DNA of 64,000 nucleotides, taken from positions 17,290 through 81,289 of the IMG/VR virus record IMGVR_UViG_3300027759_004238; one strand, written 5' to 3'. A program made the position numbers and the translations under genes. Below are positions 17,711-26,104 of the stretch, piece after piece (position 1 is the first letter of the stretch; each line of letters begins with the position of its first letter). The notes under the pieces were generated by a model that worked only from the letters and a program-made list of their open reading frames with translations, searched no databases and was not told the DNA's origin. The DNA is from a virus.

Positions 17711-19981
17711 TTAGTCTCTGCCACCAGTAGAAACGTTCCAGGCTCCGTCTGTAAAGATAGCTGTGGTTATTGTTGGAAGTATGTCATAGACCGGATCTAG
17801 GCGATGATCACGAAGTATCCAGGGAACCCAATAAATGGATGAAGAGACCGCAAATTTGTGTCCCAGTCCGTCTATAATCCAATATCGAGCATTTGGGATA
17901 TAAACCTGAGTGGAAGTGTCTCCTACAGAATTAGTCTTGGGTACAAAATACATAATTTGGCCTTCGGAGCCGTTAGACAGTCTATATATTCCTGAATTTA
18001 ATTTTTGTACAGATAAAGATAAGTCTAATTCTATAGGGCTTACATAAGGACCCCCGTTTGCTGCGGCACTTGAAAATATTAAAGTGCCGGGCAGAGTTAA
18101 TTGCCCACTACAATCAAAAGACCATGTTTTTGTGTTGATTGAATCACTAGTTTGAATTAACAAATTACTAGAGGGTGATATAGTTAAAGATCCTCTCCCG
18201 AGTATTTCATCCGTTAAAAAGTTAATGTGACTGTCCAATATACCAGTAGCAGAAATGAGGTCTACAGTGACTGATAAAGAATTTAAACCCAAAACATTTC
18301 CGCTCAGAGAAATAATATTTGCACTTAAAGATAAAATATCACTGGAGTTTAACAAGTAACCAGCACTTAGAGAGGTGTTGTTTGCACTTAAAGTTAGAAT
18401 GTCACCAGTGTTTAACAAGTAACCAGCACTTAAAGATGTATTGTTTGCACTTAAAGTTAGAATGTCACCAGTGTTTAACAAGTAACTAGCAGTTAAAGAT
18501 GAAACATTTGCACTTAAAGATAAAATATCACCAGTGTTTAACAAGTAACCAGCACTTAGTGAGGTAATATCAGAATACATGGAAGATGAAGTTGAACTAA
18601 CTGCATCTATTTGAGTTTGTAACCACTGAATGGTGGGGTTTGTGGGTGATGTAAAGTCTAAAGAATCTACCCAGGCACTTAAAAAAGATGTTCCAGATTC
18701 CAGTTTTAAATAACTGGAACTCAGGGTTAGAATGTCGCCGGAGTTCAACAAGTAACTAGCACTTAAAGATGCATAGTCTGCACTTAAAGTCAAAATGTCA
18801 CTCGTGTTTAACAAGTAACTAGCACTTAAAGATGAAATATCTAAACTCTGGGAATATCCCATTGAACTTAAAGCATCATTCCATGAGGATAAATTTAATA
18901 TTACAGAATCATGAGTTGAACTAACAGCATCTATTTGAGTTTGTAACAACTGAATGGTGGGATTTGTGGGTGATGTAAAGTCTAAAGAATCTACCCAGGC
19001 ACTTAAAAAAGATGTTCCAGATTCTAACCTTAAATAGCCAGAGCTTAAAAACAAAATATCACCTGTGTTTAACAAGTAACCAGCACTTAGAGAGGTGTTG
19101 TTTGCACTTAAAGTTAGAATGTCACCAGTGTTTAACAAGTAACTAGCAGTTAAAGATGAAACATTTGCACTTAAAGTTAGAATGTCACCTGAGTTTATCC
19201 AGTAACTAGCACTTAAAGATAAATTGTCAGCACTTAGGGATAAAATGTCAATAGAATTCAACAAATAACCAGCACTTAAAGAAGCATTGTCTGCACTTAA
19301 AGTTAGAATGTCACTAGAATTTAACAAATAACTAGCACTTAAGGATGAAACATTTGCACTTAATTCAGTTGTAGAAGTGATTAACAAATCTACAGAAGCA
19401 CTTAAGGTGTGATAAAATCCACTAAGAGAATTAATATCAGATGCAAATTCCTTGCTGCTGAGGTGCAATGTTTCACTATCAGCACTTAAGGCGTCTAAAT
19501 ATGTATTATTGTAAAGGATGGTCGCAAGGAGGGTCTCTTTTACAGCAGTTACTTGATCTTGAAGAGTTATTATATTGCCAGAAGAGTTATTCTTAAATAA
19601 AATATAATCTGTATTTAATAGATCAATATTTGAGCTTACGTTTAAAACATTAGAATTTAATGAAACAATATCTAAATGTTCTAGAGAACTTAATCTCAAT
19701 ATATTAGCATTTATTAATGTGCTTTCATCCTTTAAAGAATTAATATCAGCACTTAAAGTTAAAACATTGGAACCTATAGTGACTGTGTCTAGATGTTCTA
19801 GCGCACTTAATCTAGAAATGTTGGAATTTATTGAGTTGATGCTGCCTGATATTAAAGAATTTGTATACAATGCAACCGTGTTAAGGCTCATATTAGCTGT
19901 CATCCCACTATGGCTTATTAAAAGTAGGTCTGTTGGTAACGGAACATTAACCGTAGGAAATTCAGATATCTGTTTTTGCAT
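17711..19981 (-). CDS. Repeat-built fibre/whisker-like protein
   Basis: 756 residues. About 14 copies of a 21-residue unit of the form SLSAxYLLNTGDILTLSANx fill roughly residues 200-560. Heptad-like spacing of Leu/Ile suggests a trimeric coiled or beta fibre. A 110-bp block (GTSFLSAWVDSLDFTSP...) is duplicated inside. The N-terminus (KQISEFPTVNVPLPTDLLLI) resembles the attachment domain of phage appendages. The C-terminus is a non-repetitive, presumably globular tip (about 620-756, PGTLIFSS... to FTDGAWNVSTGGRD). The last segments are typical of T4-like fibre tips. It is followed by the portal and preceded by gp15. Confidence 0.65.
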   Translation of the reverse strand: MQKQISEFPTVNVPLPTDLLLISHSGMTANMSLNTVALYTNSLISGSINSINSNISRLSALEHLDTVTIGSNVLTLSADINSLKDESTLINANILRLSSLEHLDIVSLNSNVLNVSSNIDLLNTDYILFKNNSSGNIITLQDQVTAVKETLLATILYNNTYLDALSADSETLHLSSKEFASDINSLSGFYHTLSASVDLLITSTTELSANVSSLSASYLLNSSDILTLSADNASLSAGYLLNSIDILSLSADNLSLSASYWINSGDILTLSANVSSLTASYLLNTGDILTLSANNTSLSAGYLLNTGDILFLSSGYLRLESGTSFLSAWVDSLDFTSPTNPTIQLLQTQIDAVSSTHDSVILNLSSWNDALSSMGYSQSLDISSLSASYLLNTSDILTLSADYASLSASYLLNSGDILTLSSSYLKLESGTSFLSAWVDSLDFTSPTNPTIQWLQTQIDAVSSTSSSMYSDITSLSAGYLLNTGDILSLSANVSSLTASYLLNTGDILTLSANNTSLSAGYLLNTGDILTLSANNTSLSAGYLLNSSDILSLSANIISLSGNVLGLNSLSVTVDLISATGILDSHINFLTDEILGRGSLTISPSSNLLIQTSDSINTKTWSFDCSGQLTLPGTLIFSSAAANGGPYVSPIELDLSLSVQKLNSGIYRLSNGSEGQIMYFVPKTNSVGDTSTQVYIPNARYWIIDGLGHKFAVSSSIYWVPWILRDHRLDPVYDILPTITTAIFTDGAWNVSTGGRD
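18591..18700 (-). repeat. 110-bp duplicated block, copy 1
   Basis: This block recurs at 18915-19024 with only a few base differences (for example ACTGC/ACAGC and ACCACT/ACAACT). Both copies lie in the same frame of the fibre gene. Confidence 0.8.
18915..19024 (-). repeat. 110-bp duplicated block, copy 2
   Basis: Partner of the block at 18591-18700. It encodes the same LSAWVDSLDFTSPTNPTIQ segment. Confidence 0.8.
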
Positions 19982-19992
19982 ATGCTATGATA

Positions 19993-20000
19993 TATTTAGA
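19993..20000 (-). promoter_or_regulatory. T4-type late promoter box for the fibre gene
   Basis: The minus strand reads TCTAAATA, one mismatch from consensus, 11 nt before the ATG at 19981. It overlaps the end of gp15. Confidence 0.45.
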
Positions 20001-21255
20001 TCCAAATTACATCATTTCCGTATTCATCTATAATGGTTGTATGATCTTCTGAATATATTTGACCCGCAATTGGATCTATTTCGGTAACTTCATATACAGA
20101 AACCACAATTCCCTGTACATAAGGAGGCTGTTCTAATGTCCATCCACACCAGGAACTCAAAGGAGGTCTCAGACTGCCTAATGTTAATTTGCCGTATCCA
20201 GCTTCATTTTCTGCTATTACATCAATTGTGCCACTTTTATTAGGTATTTGGGGCATTTTAAATGATATATAGTGATCAGAATCTAAATTAAAATTTGAAA
20301 GTTTTACACCGTAAAATGGAGGGTTGTCTGCAGAGAGTCGTGGTCTATCGCTAAACAGATCCCACCTCTCTGTGTTGTCTAGCATGTCTATCTTTGAAGC
20401 GCTTAAGTATATATTCTTTATATCAAAGAAATATTTGCCGTATATGTCAATGTCAAAGTAATTGGTACCTGAAAGATTGCCAATACCTGTCCAAAAAGAC
20501 ATATTATAAGGACTGACACTCTTTATTAAAGGAGTGGCGGATAAATGGAAAGTTTCTGTTTGTAAATCTTCTAGTAAAAAATTTTGATCTATTGGAGTAA
20601 AGTCACTGTCTATATAATAAATCTTTTTATATATTTCCTCCATGCTCTTAAAGAGCCATCCTTTTATGGTAAAGGATGTATCTGCAGTCATCCTGTATGG
20701 CTGATTGGCATTTAATTCTGTGGGGTAAGTGGTTCGTATATTACCATCCCATAAAACCTCAGAACGAATTTCATAAGGTACACTAGAATCTTTTAAACCT
20801 GGGCACTTCCAAGAGATTATAATATAAGGATCACAATAAGGAACAAAATTACTAATAATTTGATCCATGTGTTCCTGGTATTTTGTCATTATAGACATGT
20901 TTACAGTTAGGTTAACTGGAACCGGCTGAGGAATATTCTTAATTAATTGATCTGGATTCTCTAAAGTGTGAAAAGGAACCGTAAATCCTTGGTTTTTATT
21001 AAAGACCCGAGTTTTGTCTCTGGTCAATGCTGCCATACTTATAGAAACAACTGGAACAGAAATACCACCGGGTCCTGGGGTGTTGAGAGTTTCATATACT
21101 CTTTGTTTAGGAGCATATACAAATCGAACTTTTTTGTTACTATCTGCTATAACACTTCCATTTTTATCATATCCCTTAATAATAATATCATTAAAAGCAG
21201 CGGTAAACTGCTCTATCATGGTCATTATCTCCGCATGATATGTATATTGCTTCAT
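19996..21255 (-). CDS. gp15: Tail sheath stabiliser / completion protein gp15-like with Ig-like extension
   Basis: 419 residues (T4 gp15: 272). The T4 family layout is visible: a tail-binding N-terminal helix (YHAEIMTMIEQFTAAFNDI), the KVRFVYAPKQR strand, the VSIS...LTRDKTR segment, and PVNLTVNMSIMTKYQEHMDQIISNFVPY, the conserved core helix. gp15 hexamers cap the tail tube and sheath and bind the neck. The C-terminal 150 residues form an extra IPT/TIG-like Ig domain (FDIDIYGKYFFDIKNIYLSA, then TIDVIAENEAGYGKLT) not found in T4. Confidence 0.75.
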   Translation of the reverse strand: MKQYTYHAEIMTMIEQFTAAFNDIIIKGYDKNGSVIADSNKKVRFVYAPKQRVYETLNTPGPGGISVPVVSISMAALTRDKTRVFNKNQGFTVPFHTLENPDQLIKNIPQPVPVNLTVNMSIMTKYQEHMDQIISNFVPYCDPYIIISWKCPGLKDSSVPYEIRSEVLWDGNIRTTYPTELNANQPYRMTADTSFTIKGWLFKSMEEIYKKIYYIDSDFTPIDQNFLLEDLQTETFHLSATPLIKSVSPYNMSFWTGIGNLSGTNYFDIDIYGKYFFDIKNIYLSASKIDMLDNTERWDLFSDRPRLSADNPPFYGVKLSNFNLDSDHYISFKMPQIPNKSGTIDVIAENEAGYGKLTLGSLRPPLSSWCGWTLEQPPYVQGIVVSVYEVTEIDPIAGQIYSEDHTTIIDEYGNDVIWI

Positions 21256-21267
21256 TTATTATATTAC

Positions 21268-22962
21268 TTACATAAATCTATCTAAAAAGTATTTAGGTAA
21301 ATGATCTTTATTTGTTGTTATTGCCTTGACCGCTGATCCATCAAGAATATAAGTGACTGAATGGTCGTCTTTTGAACGAGTACACCTGCCAGACATTTGT
21401 ATTAATGTGTCTAGCATAGACATACTGTAATGTCGAGGACTTTTATCAAACATTTTTTTGATTCTCTTAGAACCCAAAGGCAGATAAGGGGCTTTAATAA
21501 TGATTTGAAATCTACCCAGGTCATCATCTAAGCTCACTCCTGTGTCGAGAGAAGGACTTACAAGAACAGTGTCTTCGTCTACTCGGATTCGGTGTTCAGA
21601 TATAATGTCTTGATTAGACACACCAACCTCTCGGAACAAAAATCTTTTGTTTTTACCTAATTTTCTCCGAACTACTTCTGTAATCTGATTGGTGTGTGTG
21701 TGAATTAGTCCTTTCTGACCCTTGTGCAACTCACATATCTTTGATACCATATCTATAACCTTAGGAAGATTGGCTTCTAGGGTTTTAAATGACAGACTAT
21801 ACTTGGAAGAACAGTAGATGGGTGATTTTAAAGGATCAAATATAGAAGATATGTCTACAACTGCATATTCACTCTTCTTAATACCCAAGCTTTTAGCATA
21901 TTCTTCTGGATCACTGATTGTTGCAGACGTGAGGATAATTTTTTCTGCTCTGCTAAAAATGCGTTGAGCAATTGGTTTGATATTAAAAGGAACAAAAATG
22001 ACAGATTTGGCATCTTTGCTTTCTACTAGATATTCACACTCATGCCAATTGTCCACTACATCCCAAACCGAGTTGTATAAATTATTTAATTTTCCAAGTC
22101 TCTGTACGGTTTTATATACAATGCCTTCTAATGCACTTCCTTTATTATTCATTAACGACAATTTATGCTTGAGGTCTGCGCATTGATTTTTAAGCTGTAG
22201 AAAAATATCCTGTAGCCACAAAAAAGCTTCCTCGCTGTCGTCTGATATGATTTTTTTAAAAGAAATCTCTTCTGCTAGTAATTGAGCATAATTAAGTGTA
22301 ATTGAATATTGACCCACCAGTTCTTTTTCTATCTCCTTGGCCTCATCACAAATAATATATTCTCTTCTCTGAAGAAATTTGGGAAGATTAAAAAATACCC
22401 TATAATTTAACACAGAATCTTGAGAGGCGATGGCGTTTTTGCGGGCCTTGTGATACGGACATCTGTCTAATTTGAGACACTCTTGTTTTAGTTCTGGAGT
22501 AAATAAGCAAGGCGCAAAATCAATGGTTAAATTTTTATCAACGGCACATTGGTAATTGTTTTGTCCCTTAACCGCTAATTGATCCGGAAACAGGTCCAAA
22601 TATTGATCCTGCAATGATCTAGTTATTGTCAGAATATAAGCTCCAAATGCAGGAGCTTCCTCAAAGGTGTTTTCGTGGAGCCATGTTCCGTTTTTATCTT
22701 TGCGAAACGCTTCATAACTTTCCAGTAAACCTCTACATTGGGGGTTTACTGGTCTGGAGGAACGAGCAATGGCTGTTGCCATATGAGATTTACCAGACCC
22801 CGTAGGAAGACGGGCTATGACATATTTTTTACCGGCATCAAATGCCTTTCTAATTGCATTCAGTCCTTCAATTTGTTGTCCGCGAGGCGTCTCACCTTTG
22901 GCTGAAGGAAAGTAATCAAGAAAGTTTGGTGTGTTTGTTTTCAATCTTCTTAAGAATATCAA
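21268..22962 (-). CDS. DinG/XPD-like superfamily 2 helicase
   Basis: 564 residues. Walker A ARLPTGSGKSHMA is near residue 50. The motif II variant is ICDEAKE (DEAx). The motif III/IV region is ILTSATISDPEEYAKSLG. The C-terminal helicase domain ends with QMSGRCTRSKDD (motif VI). Cys residues in the 160-185 region (CPYHK, upstream CAV and CLF) may be remnants of the XPD/DinG Fe-S cluster. Such enzymes unwind DNA 5' to 3'. In a T4-like phage it could replace Dda-type activity. It overlaps the next gene (22916-23176) by 47 nt. Confidence 0.8.
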   Translation of the reverse strand: MIFLRRLKTNTPNFLDYFPSAKGETPRGQQIEGLNAIRKAFDAGKKYVIARLPTGSGKSHMATAIARSSRPVNPQCRGLLESYEAFRKDKNGTWLHENTFEEAPAFGAYILTITRSLQDQYLDLFPDQLAVKGQNNYQCAVDKNLTIDFAPCLFTPELKQECLKLDRCPYHKARKNAIASQDSVLNYRVFFNLPKFLQRREYIICDEAKEIEKELVGQYSITLNYAQLLAEEISFKKIISDDSEEAFLWLQDIFLQLKNQCADLKHKLSLMNNKGSALEGIVYKTVQRLGKLNNLYNSVWDVVDNWHECEYLVESKDAKSVIFVPFNIKPIAQRIFSRAEKIILTSATISDPEEYAKSLGIKKSEYAVVDISSIFDPLKSPIYCSSKYSLSFKTLEANLPKVIDMVSKICELHKGQKGLIHTHTNQITEVVRRKLGKNKRFLFREVGVSNQDIISEHRIRVDEDTVLVSPSLDTGVSLDDDLGRFQIIIKAPYLPLGSKRIKKMFDKSPRHYSMSMLDTLIQMSGRCTRSKDDHSVTYILDGSAVKAITTNKDHLPKYFLDRFM

Positions 22963-23176
22963 AATTTAACACTTTATGCACGCACAAACACGGGGAATAG
23001 GTGAGATTGACAGAATCTCTTCCGCTGTATCCCCTGTTGTAACACTTATTACATTTTTTAGGCTTTCCGGTTAACGGAAGATGGCCAACTTCTAGTAAGC
23101 TTGCATCAGATTCTGGCAGATCATAAAAAGAACCAGAAAAAACACTATAAATTAAAATAGAATTAATTGTTTGCAT
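22916..23176 (-). CDS. Small Cys-rich putative zinc-binding protein
   Basis: 86 residues. It contains CNKCYNRGYSGRDS and, 20 residues on, SPCLCVH. This CxxC...CxC pairing and the RGYxGRD core resemble a DnaJ-like or rubredoxin-like zinc knuckle found in T4-like phage small proteins. The function is unknown. It overlaps both neighbours (the 118-aa gene upstream by 14 nt, the helicase downstream by 47 nt), so the three are probably translated from one transcript. Confidence 0.6.
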   Translation of the reverse strand: MQTINSILIYSVFSGSFYDLPESDASLLEVGHLPLTGKPKKCNKCYNRGYSGRDSVNLTYSPCLCVHKVLNFDILKKIENKHTKLS

Positions 23177-23519
23177 TAATTGTTAATATGGTATCCCAGT
23201 ATTTGTTTCCGATTACTTTGGTTGGATATATTTTTAAATAATTTTCCATGTCAGGGGCCAATTTACTTAAAGTTTTAATTCTGTAATCAAAATAAATTAG
23301 ATCATCTTCTATGTGCATTTCTGTGTCATAGGGTATAGGTATTTCTACCTTATCTCTTTCCTTTTTATTTGAATTTAATACAAAAGTTAAAAAGAAATTT
23401 TTCTGGTAAAACAATAACATTTTTCCAGACTTAAAAATTTTATTGTTAATTTCTAGTGATATATTTTTTTGTAAAAGAAATTTACAGGCTTCTTCTAAGT
23501 TGGTGTTGTTAATATTCAT
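23163..23519 (-). CDS. Unknown protein, 118 aa
   Basis: Lys/Asn/Phe-rich with no recognised motif. The start (MNINNTNLEEACKFLLQKN) is a helix, followed by alternating strands. The ATG overlaps the TAA of the upstream gene (TAATG arrangement), implying translational coupling with the WYL_2-type gene. Confidence 0.5.
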   Translation of the reverse strand: MNINNTNLEEACKFLLQKNISLEINNKIFKSGKMLLFYQKNFFLTFVLNSNKKERDKVEIPIPYDTEMHIEDDLIYFDYRIKTLSKLAPDMENYLKIYPTKVIGNKYWDTILTINANN

Positions 23520-23953
23520 TATTGATCCATGAAAGCTGCTTTTTGTGAAGAGGACATTTTAGCAAGAGAGACTGAAAAATACTCCCAGAAATCTGAAACT
23601 GGGTCTGAAGGTAATACTCTTATTACTTCAGTTTTATCTATTGGTATAGCTCTCCAATCTTGCATAAACAAGTCAAAGACTACTAATAAATTGTAATTAC
23701 TGGCGGTATAAGGAGGTGTACCAATTGGTGGCTTGAAGTTTAAAATTGTTCTGCCTAAATCAGAATCTAATATAGAAGAATTTAAAGATGCTATCATTCT
23801 TCTGGTTGTTGGTCTATTTTTAATAGGATGTTTCCTTACAAATTTTAATTCTACAACATTTGCTTGTAGAAGAGAAGCAAGACCAGAAGAAGATAAATTC
23901 ACTTTATTCGGGTTTGGGGCTGCAGATGCCGAAGATGCGATCTTCGTTAACAA
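23519..23953 (-). CDS. WYL_2 (formerly DUF2693)-like small phage protein
   Basis: 144 residues. The pattern VELKFVRKH...TTRRMIASLNSSIL, then NYNLLVVFDLFMQDWRAIPI, fits the WYL_2 family: a strand with ExxFxKxxGxxR, a CTL-like strand, then (V/F)DLxxxxWRxI. Members are common in T4-like and other phages, of unknown function, sometimes proposed to bind nucleic acid. The first 50 nt overlap the co-chaperonin gene in another frame, so an alternative start slightly downstream is possible. Confidence 0.6.
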   Translation of the reverse strand: MLTKIASSASAAPNPNKVNLSSSGLASLLQANVVELKFVRKHPIKNRPTTRRMIASLNSSILDSDLGRTILNFKPPIGTPPYTASNYNLLVVFDLFMQDWRAIPIDKTEVIRVLPSDPVSDFWEYFSVSLAKMSSSQKAAFMDQ

Positions 23954-24290
23954 ATGCTACATTCTTAAGACCATTGAGATTGGCTACCTGTAATCCTCTG
24001 TCATTAGGAAATACTACGTAATTGCCTTCCTCAACTAGCTTACAATCAGGACCCGCTTTGATCACTCGAGCAACTCTCCAGGTGTGCTGAACTGCACCAA
24101 GTGGTACCCAAATACTGCCTCTTTTGACTTCAGTGCCTGCATCATTAACATCCACATACTGAACCATAAGAATATTATCCAATACCTTATCTAAAAACCA
24201 ATCTTCCATTTCAAATTCGCCGCCAACATAGTGTTCAATTTGAACCTTTCCTCCGATACGATCTTCTAAATTACTGGGTCTATCTATCAT
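23904..24290 (-). CDS. gp31: GroES-like co-chaperonin (gp31 type)
   Basis: 128 residues. The GroES fold pattern is clear: DNILMVQYVDVNDAGTEVKR, SIWVP, WRVARVIKAGPDCKLVEEGN, YVVFPNDRGLQV and VNEDRIFGI. The mobile loop expected between the first strands lies in AGTEVKRGSIWVPLGA. It would replace host GroES on GroEL to fold the capsid protein, as T4 gp31 does. It is preceded by TTTAAATA ending exactly 5 nt before the ATG. Confidence 0.85.
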   Translation of the reverse strand: MIDRPSNLEDRIGGKVQIEHYVGGEFEMEDWFLDKVLDNILMVQYVDVNDAGTEVKRGSIWVPLGAVQHTWRVARVIKAGPDCKLVEEGNYVVFPNDRGLQVANLNGLKNVAFVNEDRIFGICSPKPE

Positions 24291-24295
24291 AAAAT

Positions 24296-24303
24296 TATTT
24301 AAA
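24296..24303 (-). promoter_or_regulatory. Late-type promoter box for the co-chaperonin
   Basis: The minus strand reads TTTAAATA with a 5-nt gap to the ATG at 24290. It overlaps nothing coding. Confidence 0.35.
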
Positions 24304-24693
24304 TTAAAACTTCAATAAATCAAGGGTTTGATTATACATCTCTATCTCTTTTTGTGACATTTCTAAATTTTTGGCTAGATTGGAAATGTCTTCACAATCT
24401 TTGGAACTGTCTGCTGTGGGTTTCTTAATATAAGAAATTCTTTTATTATTAAAAGGCATTAATGTTCTATAGAATTTTCCTGCCATTAAATTATCTGAAC
24501 TAAATGCTTTGTTTATCAACCACCTATTAAATGTTACATTAATAATATTGGCTGTACTGGCATCTACCATAGACAGCCACCTATTAGTTATGTAGGTAGA
24601 TGGAGTGTTTTGAACTTGTAATTCCTTAACTGGTTTTTTAAGGATCCAGTTAAGGTACACAAATAGATCATCATTATACTTTTTCTTAACCAT
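24304..24693 (-). CDS. gp62: Probable clamp-loader small subunit (gp62-like)
   Basis: 129 residues. The core NRWLSMVDASTANIINVTFN, then FYRTLMPFNNKRISYIKKP, parallels the T4 gp62 order (ALSQFPECM...AMN, then YLMAAVPRGKRYGKWAKL): a short helical core ending in a Pro-x-x-(K/R)R-(F/I/Y) motif and a basic patch. gp62 joins gp44 in a 1:4 clamp-loader complex. It is shorter than T4 gp62 (187) but similar to marine relatives as I remember them. The call is tentative. Confidence 0.42.
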   Translation of the reverse strand: MVKKKYNDDLFVYLNWILKKPVKELQVQNTPSTYITNRWLSMVDASTANIINVTFNRWLINKAFSSDNLMAGKFYRTLMPFNNKRISYIKKPTADSSKDCEDISNLAKNLEMSQKEIEMYNQTLDLLKF

Positions 24694-24720
24694 TAAATTT
24701 TATTTCAAATATTAAAAAAT

Positions 24721-24789
24721 TCACAAAATAGTTGTGCCACTGTTATAGAGAGTTCTGCTAGTAGGGTATATAGGGTTACTATCATAATA
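24721..24789 (-). other. In-frame extension after the DUF366 stop codon
   Basis: After TAA at 24790-24792 the same frame continues for 22 codons (YYDSNPIYPTSRTLYNSGTT...) to TGA at 24721-24723. It has no start codon of its own. Composition is protein-like, so readthrough or a recent stop mutation is possible. A 26-codon ATG frame also overlaps here in another phase. Confidence 0.3.
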
Positions 24790-25383
24790 TTAAATTACTT
24801 TGGTGGTTGCTGTAAAACAATCCCGAACAATTTCATAAAAAATGTCATCAATTTTGCTAGCCAACTTTTCAACCAACTCATCTGTTAAGAAAAGAGAAAA
24901 TGCAAAACTAGGTGCTCTTTCACCCGCACTAATATTGATTCCAAAATGACCCAAGGCAACTGTGTCTGTTACTTTGGTAATGCTTACACTAGCTTTGCCC
25001 CATTCTTCTCTATTATTCTCCCCCATGCCCTTTTTGCGAAGCATTAAATCATCTCCATTTACTTCAACATCATAAAGACCAAACTTGTCTGTTCTGAAAA
25101 GGTTAGCAATTTCTTGCACAAATAGACGCTGAAAGAATACAGCTCCGATAGCATTCATGTTAGGAATCTCCCAGCAAATGCTCAATGCATCATCAGAATA
25201 AATAAAATCATCAGATAGTTTATCCTCTAAATCAATCAGATTATCTTTAACGTCCATATTGCCTCTGGTAATATAAAGGACACCAAGTGGATTGTATTCT
25301 TTACGAAAGATTCTGTAACCAAATCGTTCGTGGATCAAAGATCCGTCATAGTCTTCATCATTATAAATTCTAGATCTGCTCAT
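24790..25383 (-). CDS. DUF366 family protein in the 7-deazaguanine gene cluster
   Basis: 197 residues from MSRSRIYND. The DUF366 hallmarks are present in order: YDGSLIHERFGYRIF, a DVKDNLIDLEDKL segment, SDDALSICWEIPN, QRLFVQEIANLF, then the ASVSI...VALGHFGINIS strand. The biochemical role of DUF366 is not established to my knowledge. It is the last gene of the run queC, amidotransferase, glycosyltransferase, DUF366, so a step in base modification is plausible. The ATG at 25383 is preferred, since 25476 would overlap the glycosyltransferase by 70 nt. A 22-codon in-frame extension follows the TAA. Confidence 0.75.
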   Translation of the reverse strand: MSRSRIYNDEDYDGSLIHERFGYRIFRKEYNPLGVLYITRGNMDVKDNLIDLEDKLSDDFIYSDDALSICWEIPNMNAIGAVFFQRLFVQEIANLFRTDKFGLYDVEVNGDDLMLRKKGMGENNREEWGKASVSITKVTDTVALGHFGINISAGERAPSFAFSLFLTDELVEKLASKIDDIFYEIVRDCFTATTKVI

Positions 25384-25405
25384 ATTTTTATTATATAGTT
25401 TGTTT

Positions 25406-26104
25406 TTAATTTGTACCGTAGGTTTGCTTGAATATTTCAGCACTGATCTTCCAATCTTCAGAAAGCATACTATCACCTAGACCGTGGTGGATTGCTCTTA
25501 TAGGCAACACACCAATTTTTACTTTTGCTTTATTACACTCAAGACAGAAGGCTAAATCATAATGATGAAATTCAAACTTTTCATTAAATTTAACAGATTT
25601 ATCCCTTAAAGCTTTGACGTCTACTGCAATAAAAAGTCCGTCTATCAAAAGGGCTCTGGAATCTGTGGATCCAAAACTAGTTGTCCAAACATTTTTTTTG
25701 CCCTCTTTAATTTCTGCATGAGCCACTTCCCCAACCCAATCTTCTTTGCCACTCATTAAATGCCAACCAGAAGGTTTACTCAAGTCTGCCTTTTTTGTTC
25801 CTGCCAGACCAGTTACCTCATAAGGAGATTCTCTCAATTTTTCAATTAAAAACACATCTTCTAGTTCAACATCATCATGTACAAACAAAAGTATATCCTT
25901 TGAATACTTTGGGTCTTCTAAAAATTTGTTATAAACCTTAGACAAACCTTCTTTGTTGTTTTTTACGACAACAAAATCAAATTTATTCAAAGTAAAAAGA
26001 TCTTTAGAGTCATAATGTCTCTGTAGAGATTTAAAAATTGGACGTTTTTCAAATTCTTGCATTGACTTGGCTTCTGTTGCAATAATTGCAGTTACTTTTT
26101 TCAT
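25406..26104 (-). CDS. Glycosyltransferase (StrF/GT2-like) in the queC operon
   Basis: 232 residues. DILLFVHDDVELED carries the DxD-type motif of GT-A enzymes. The end FEFHHYDLAFCLECNKAKVKIG followed by IRAIHHGLG is typical of the StrF-domain GT2 family (Glyco_tranf_2_5). It overlaps the amidotransferase stop by 4 nt (ATGA), so it is co-transcribed with queC and the amidotransferase. It may act on surface glycans like the other glycosyltransferases here. Its place in this operon also allows a role in decorating a modified base, which is speculation. Confidence 0.78.
   Translation of the reverse strand: MKKVTAIIATEAKSMQEFEKRPIFKSLQRHYDSKDLFTLNKFDFVVVKNNKEGLSKVYNKFLEDPKYSKDILLFVHDDVELEDVFLIEKLRESPYEVTGLAGTKKADLSKPSGWHLMSGKEDWVGEVAHAEIKEGKKNVWTTSFGSTDSRALLIDGLFIAVDVKALRDKSVKFNEKFEFHHYDLAFCLECNKAKVKIGVLPIRAIHHGLGDSMLSEDWKISAEIFKQTYGTN

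Larger units (their letters stand above)
18335..19345 (-). repeat. 63-bp coding repeats in the fibre gene
   Basis: In-frame near-identical 63-bp units (21 codons). The arrays at 18335-18560 and 19050-19345 are separated by two copies of a longer block. Identity at DNA level is high enough that unit gain or loss by recombination is likely. Confidence 0.8.
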
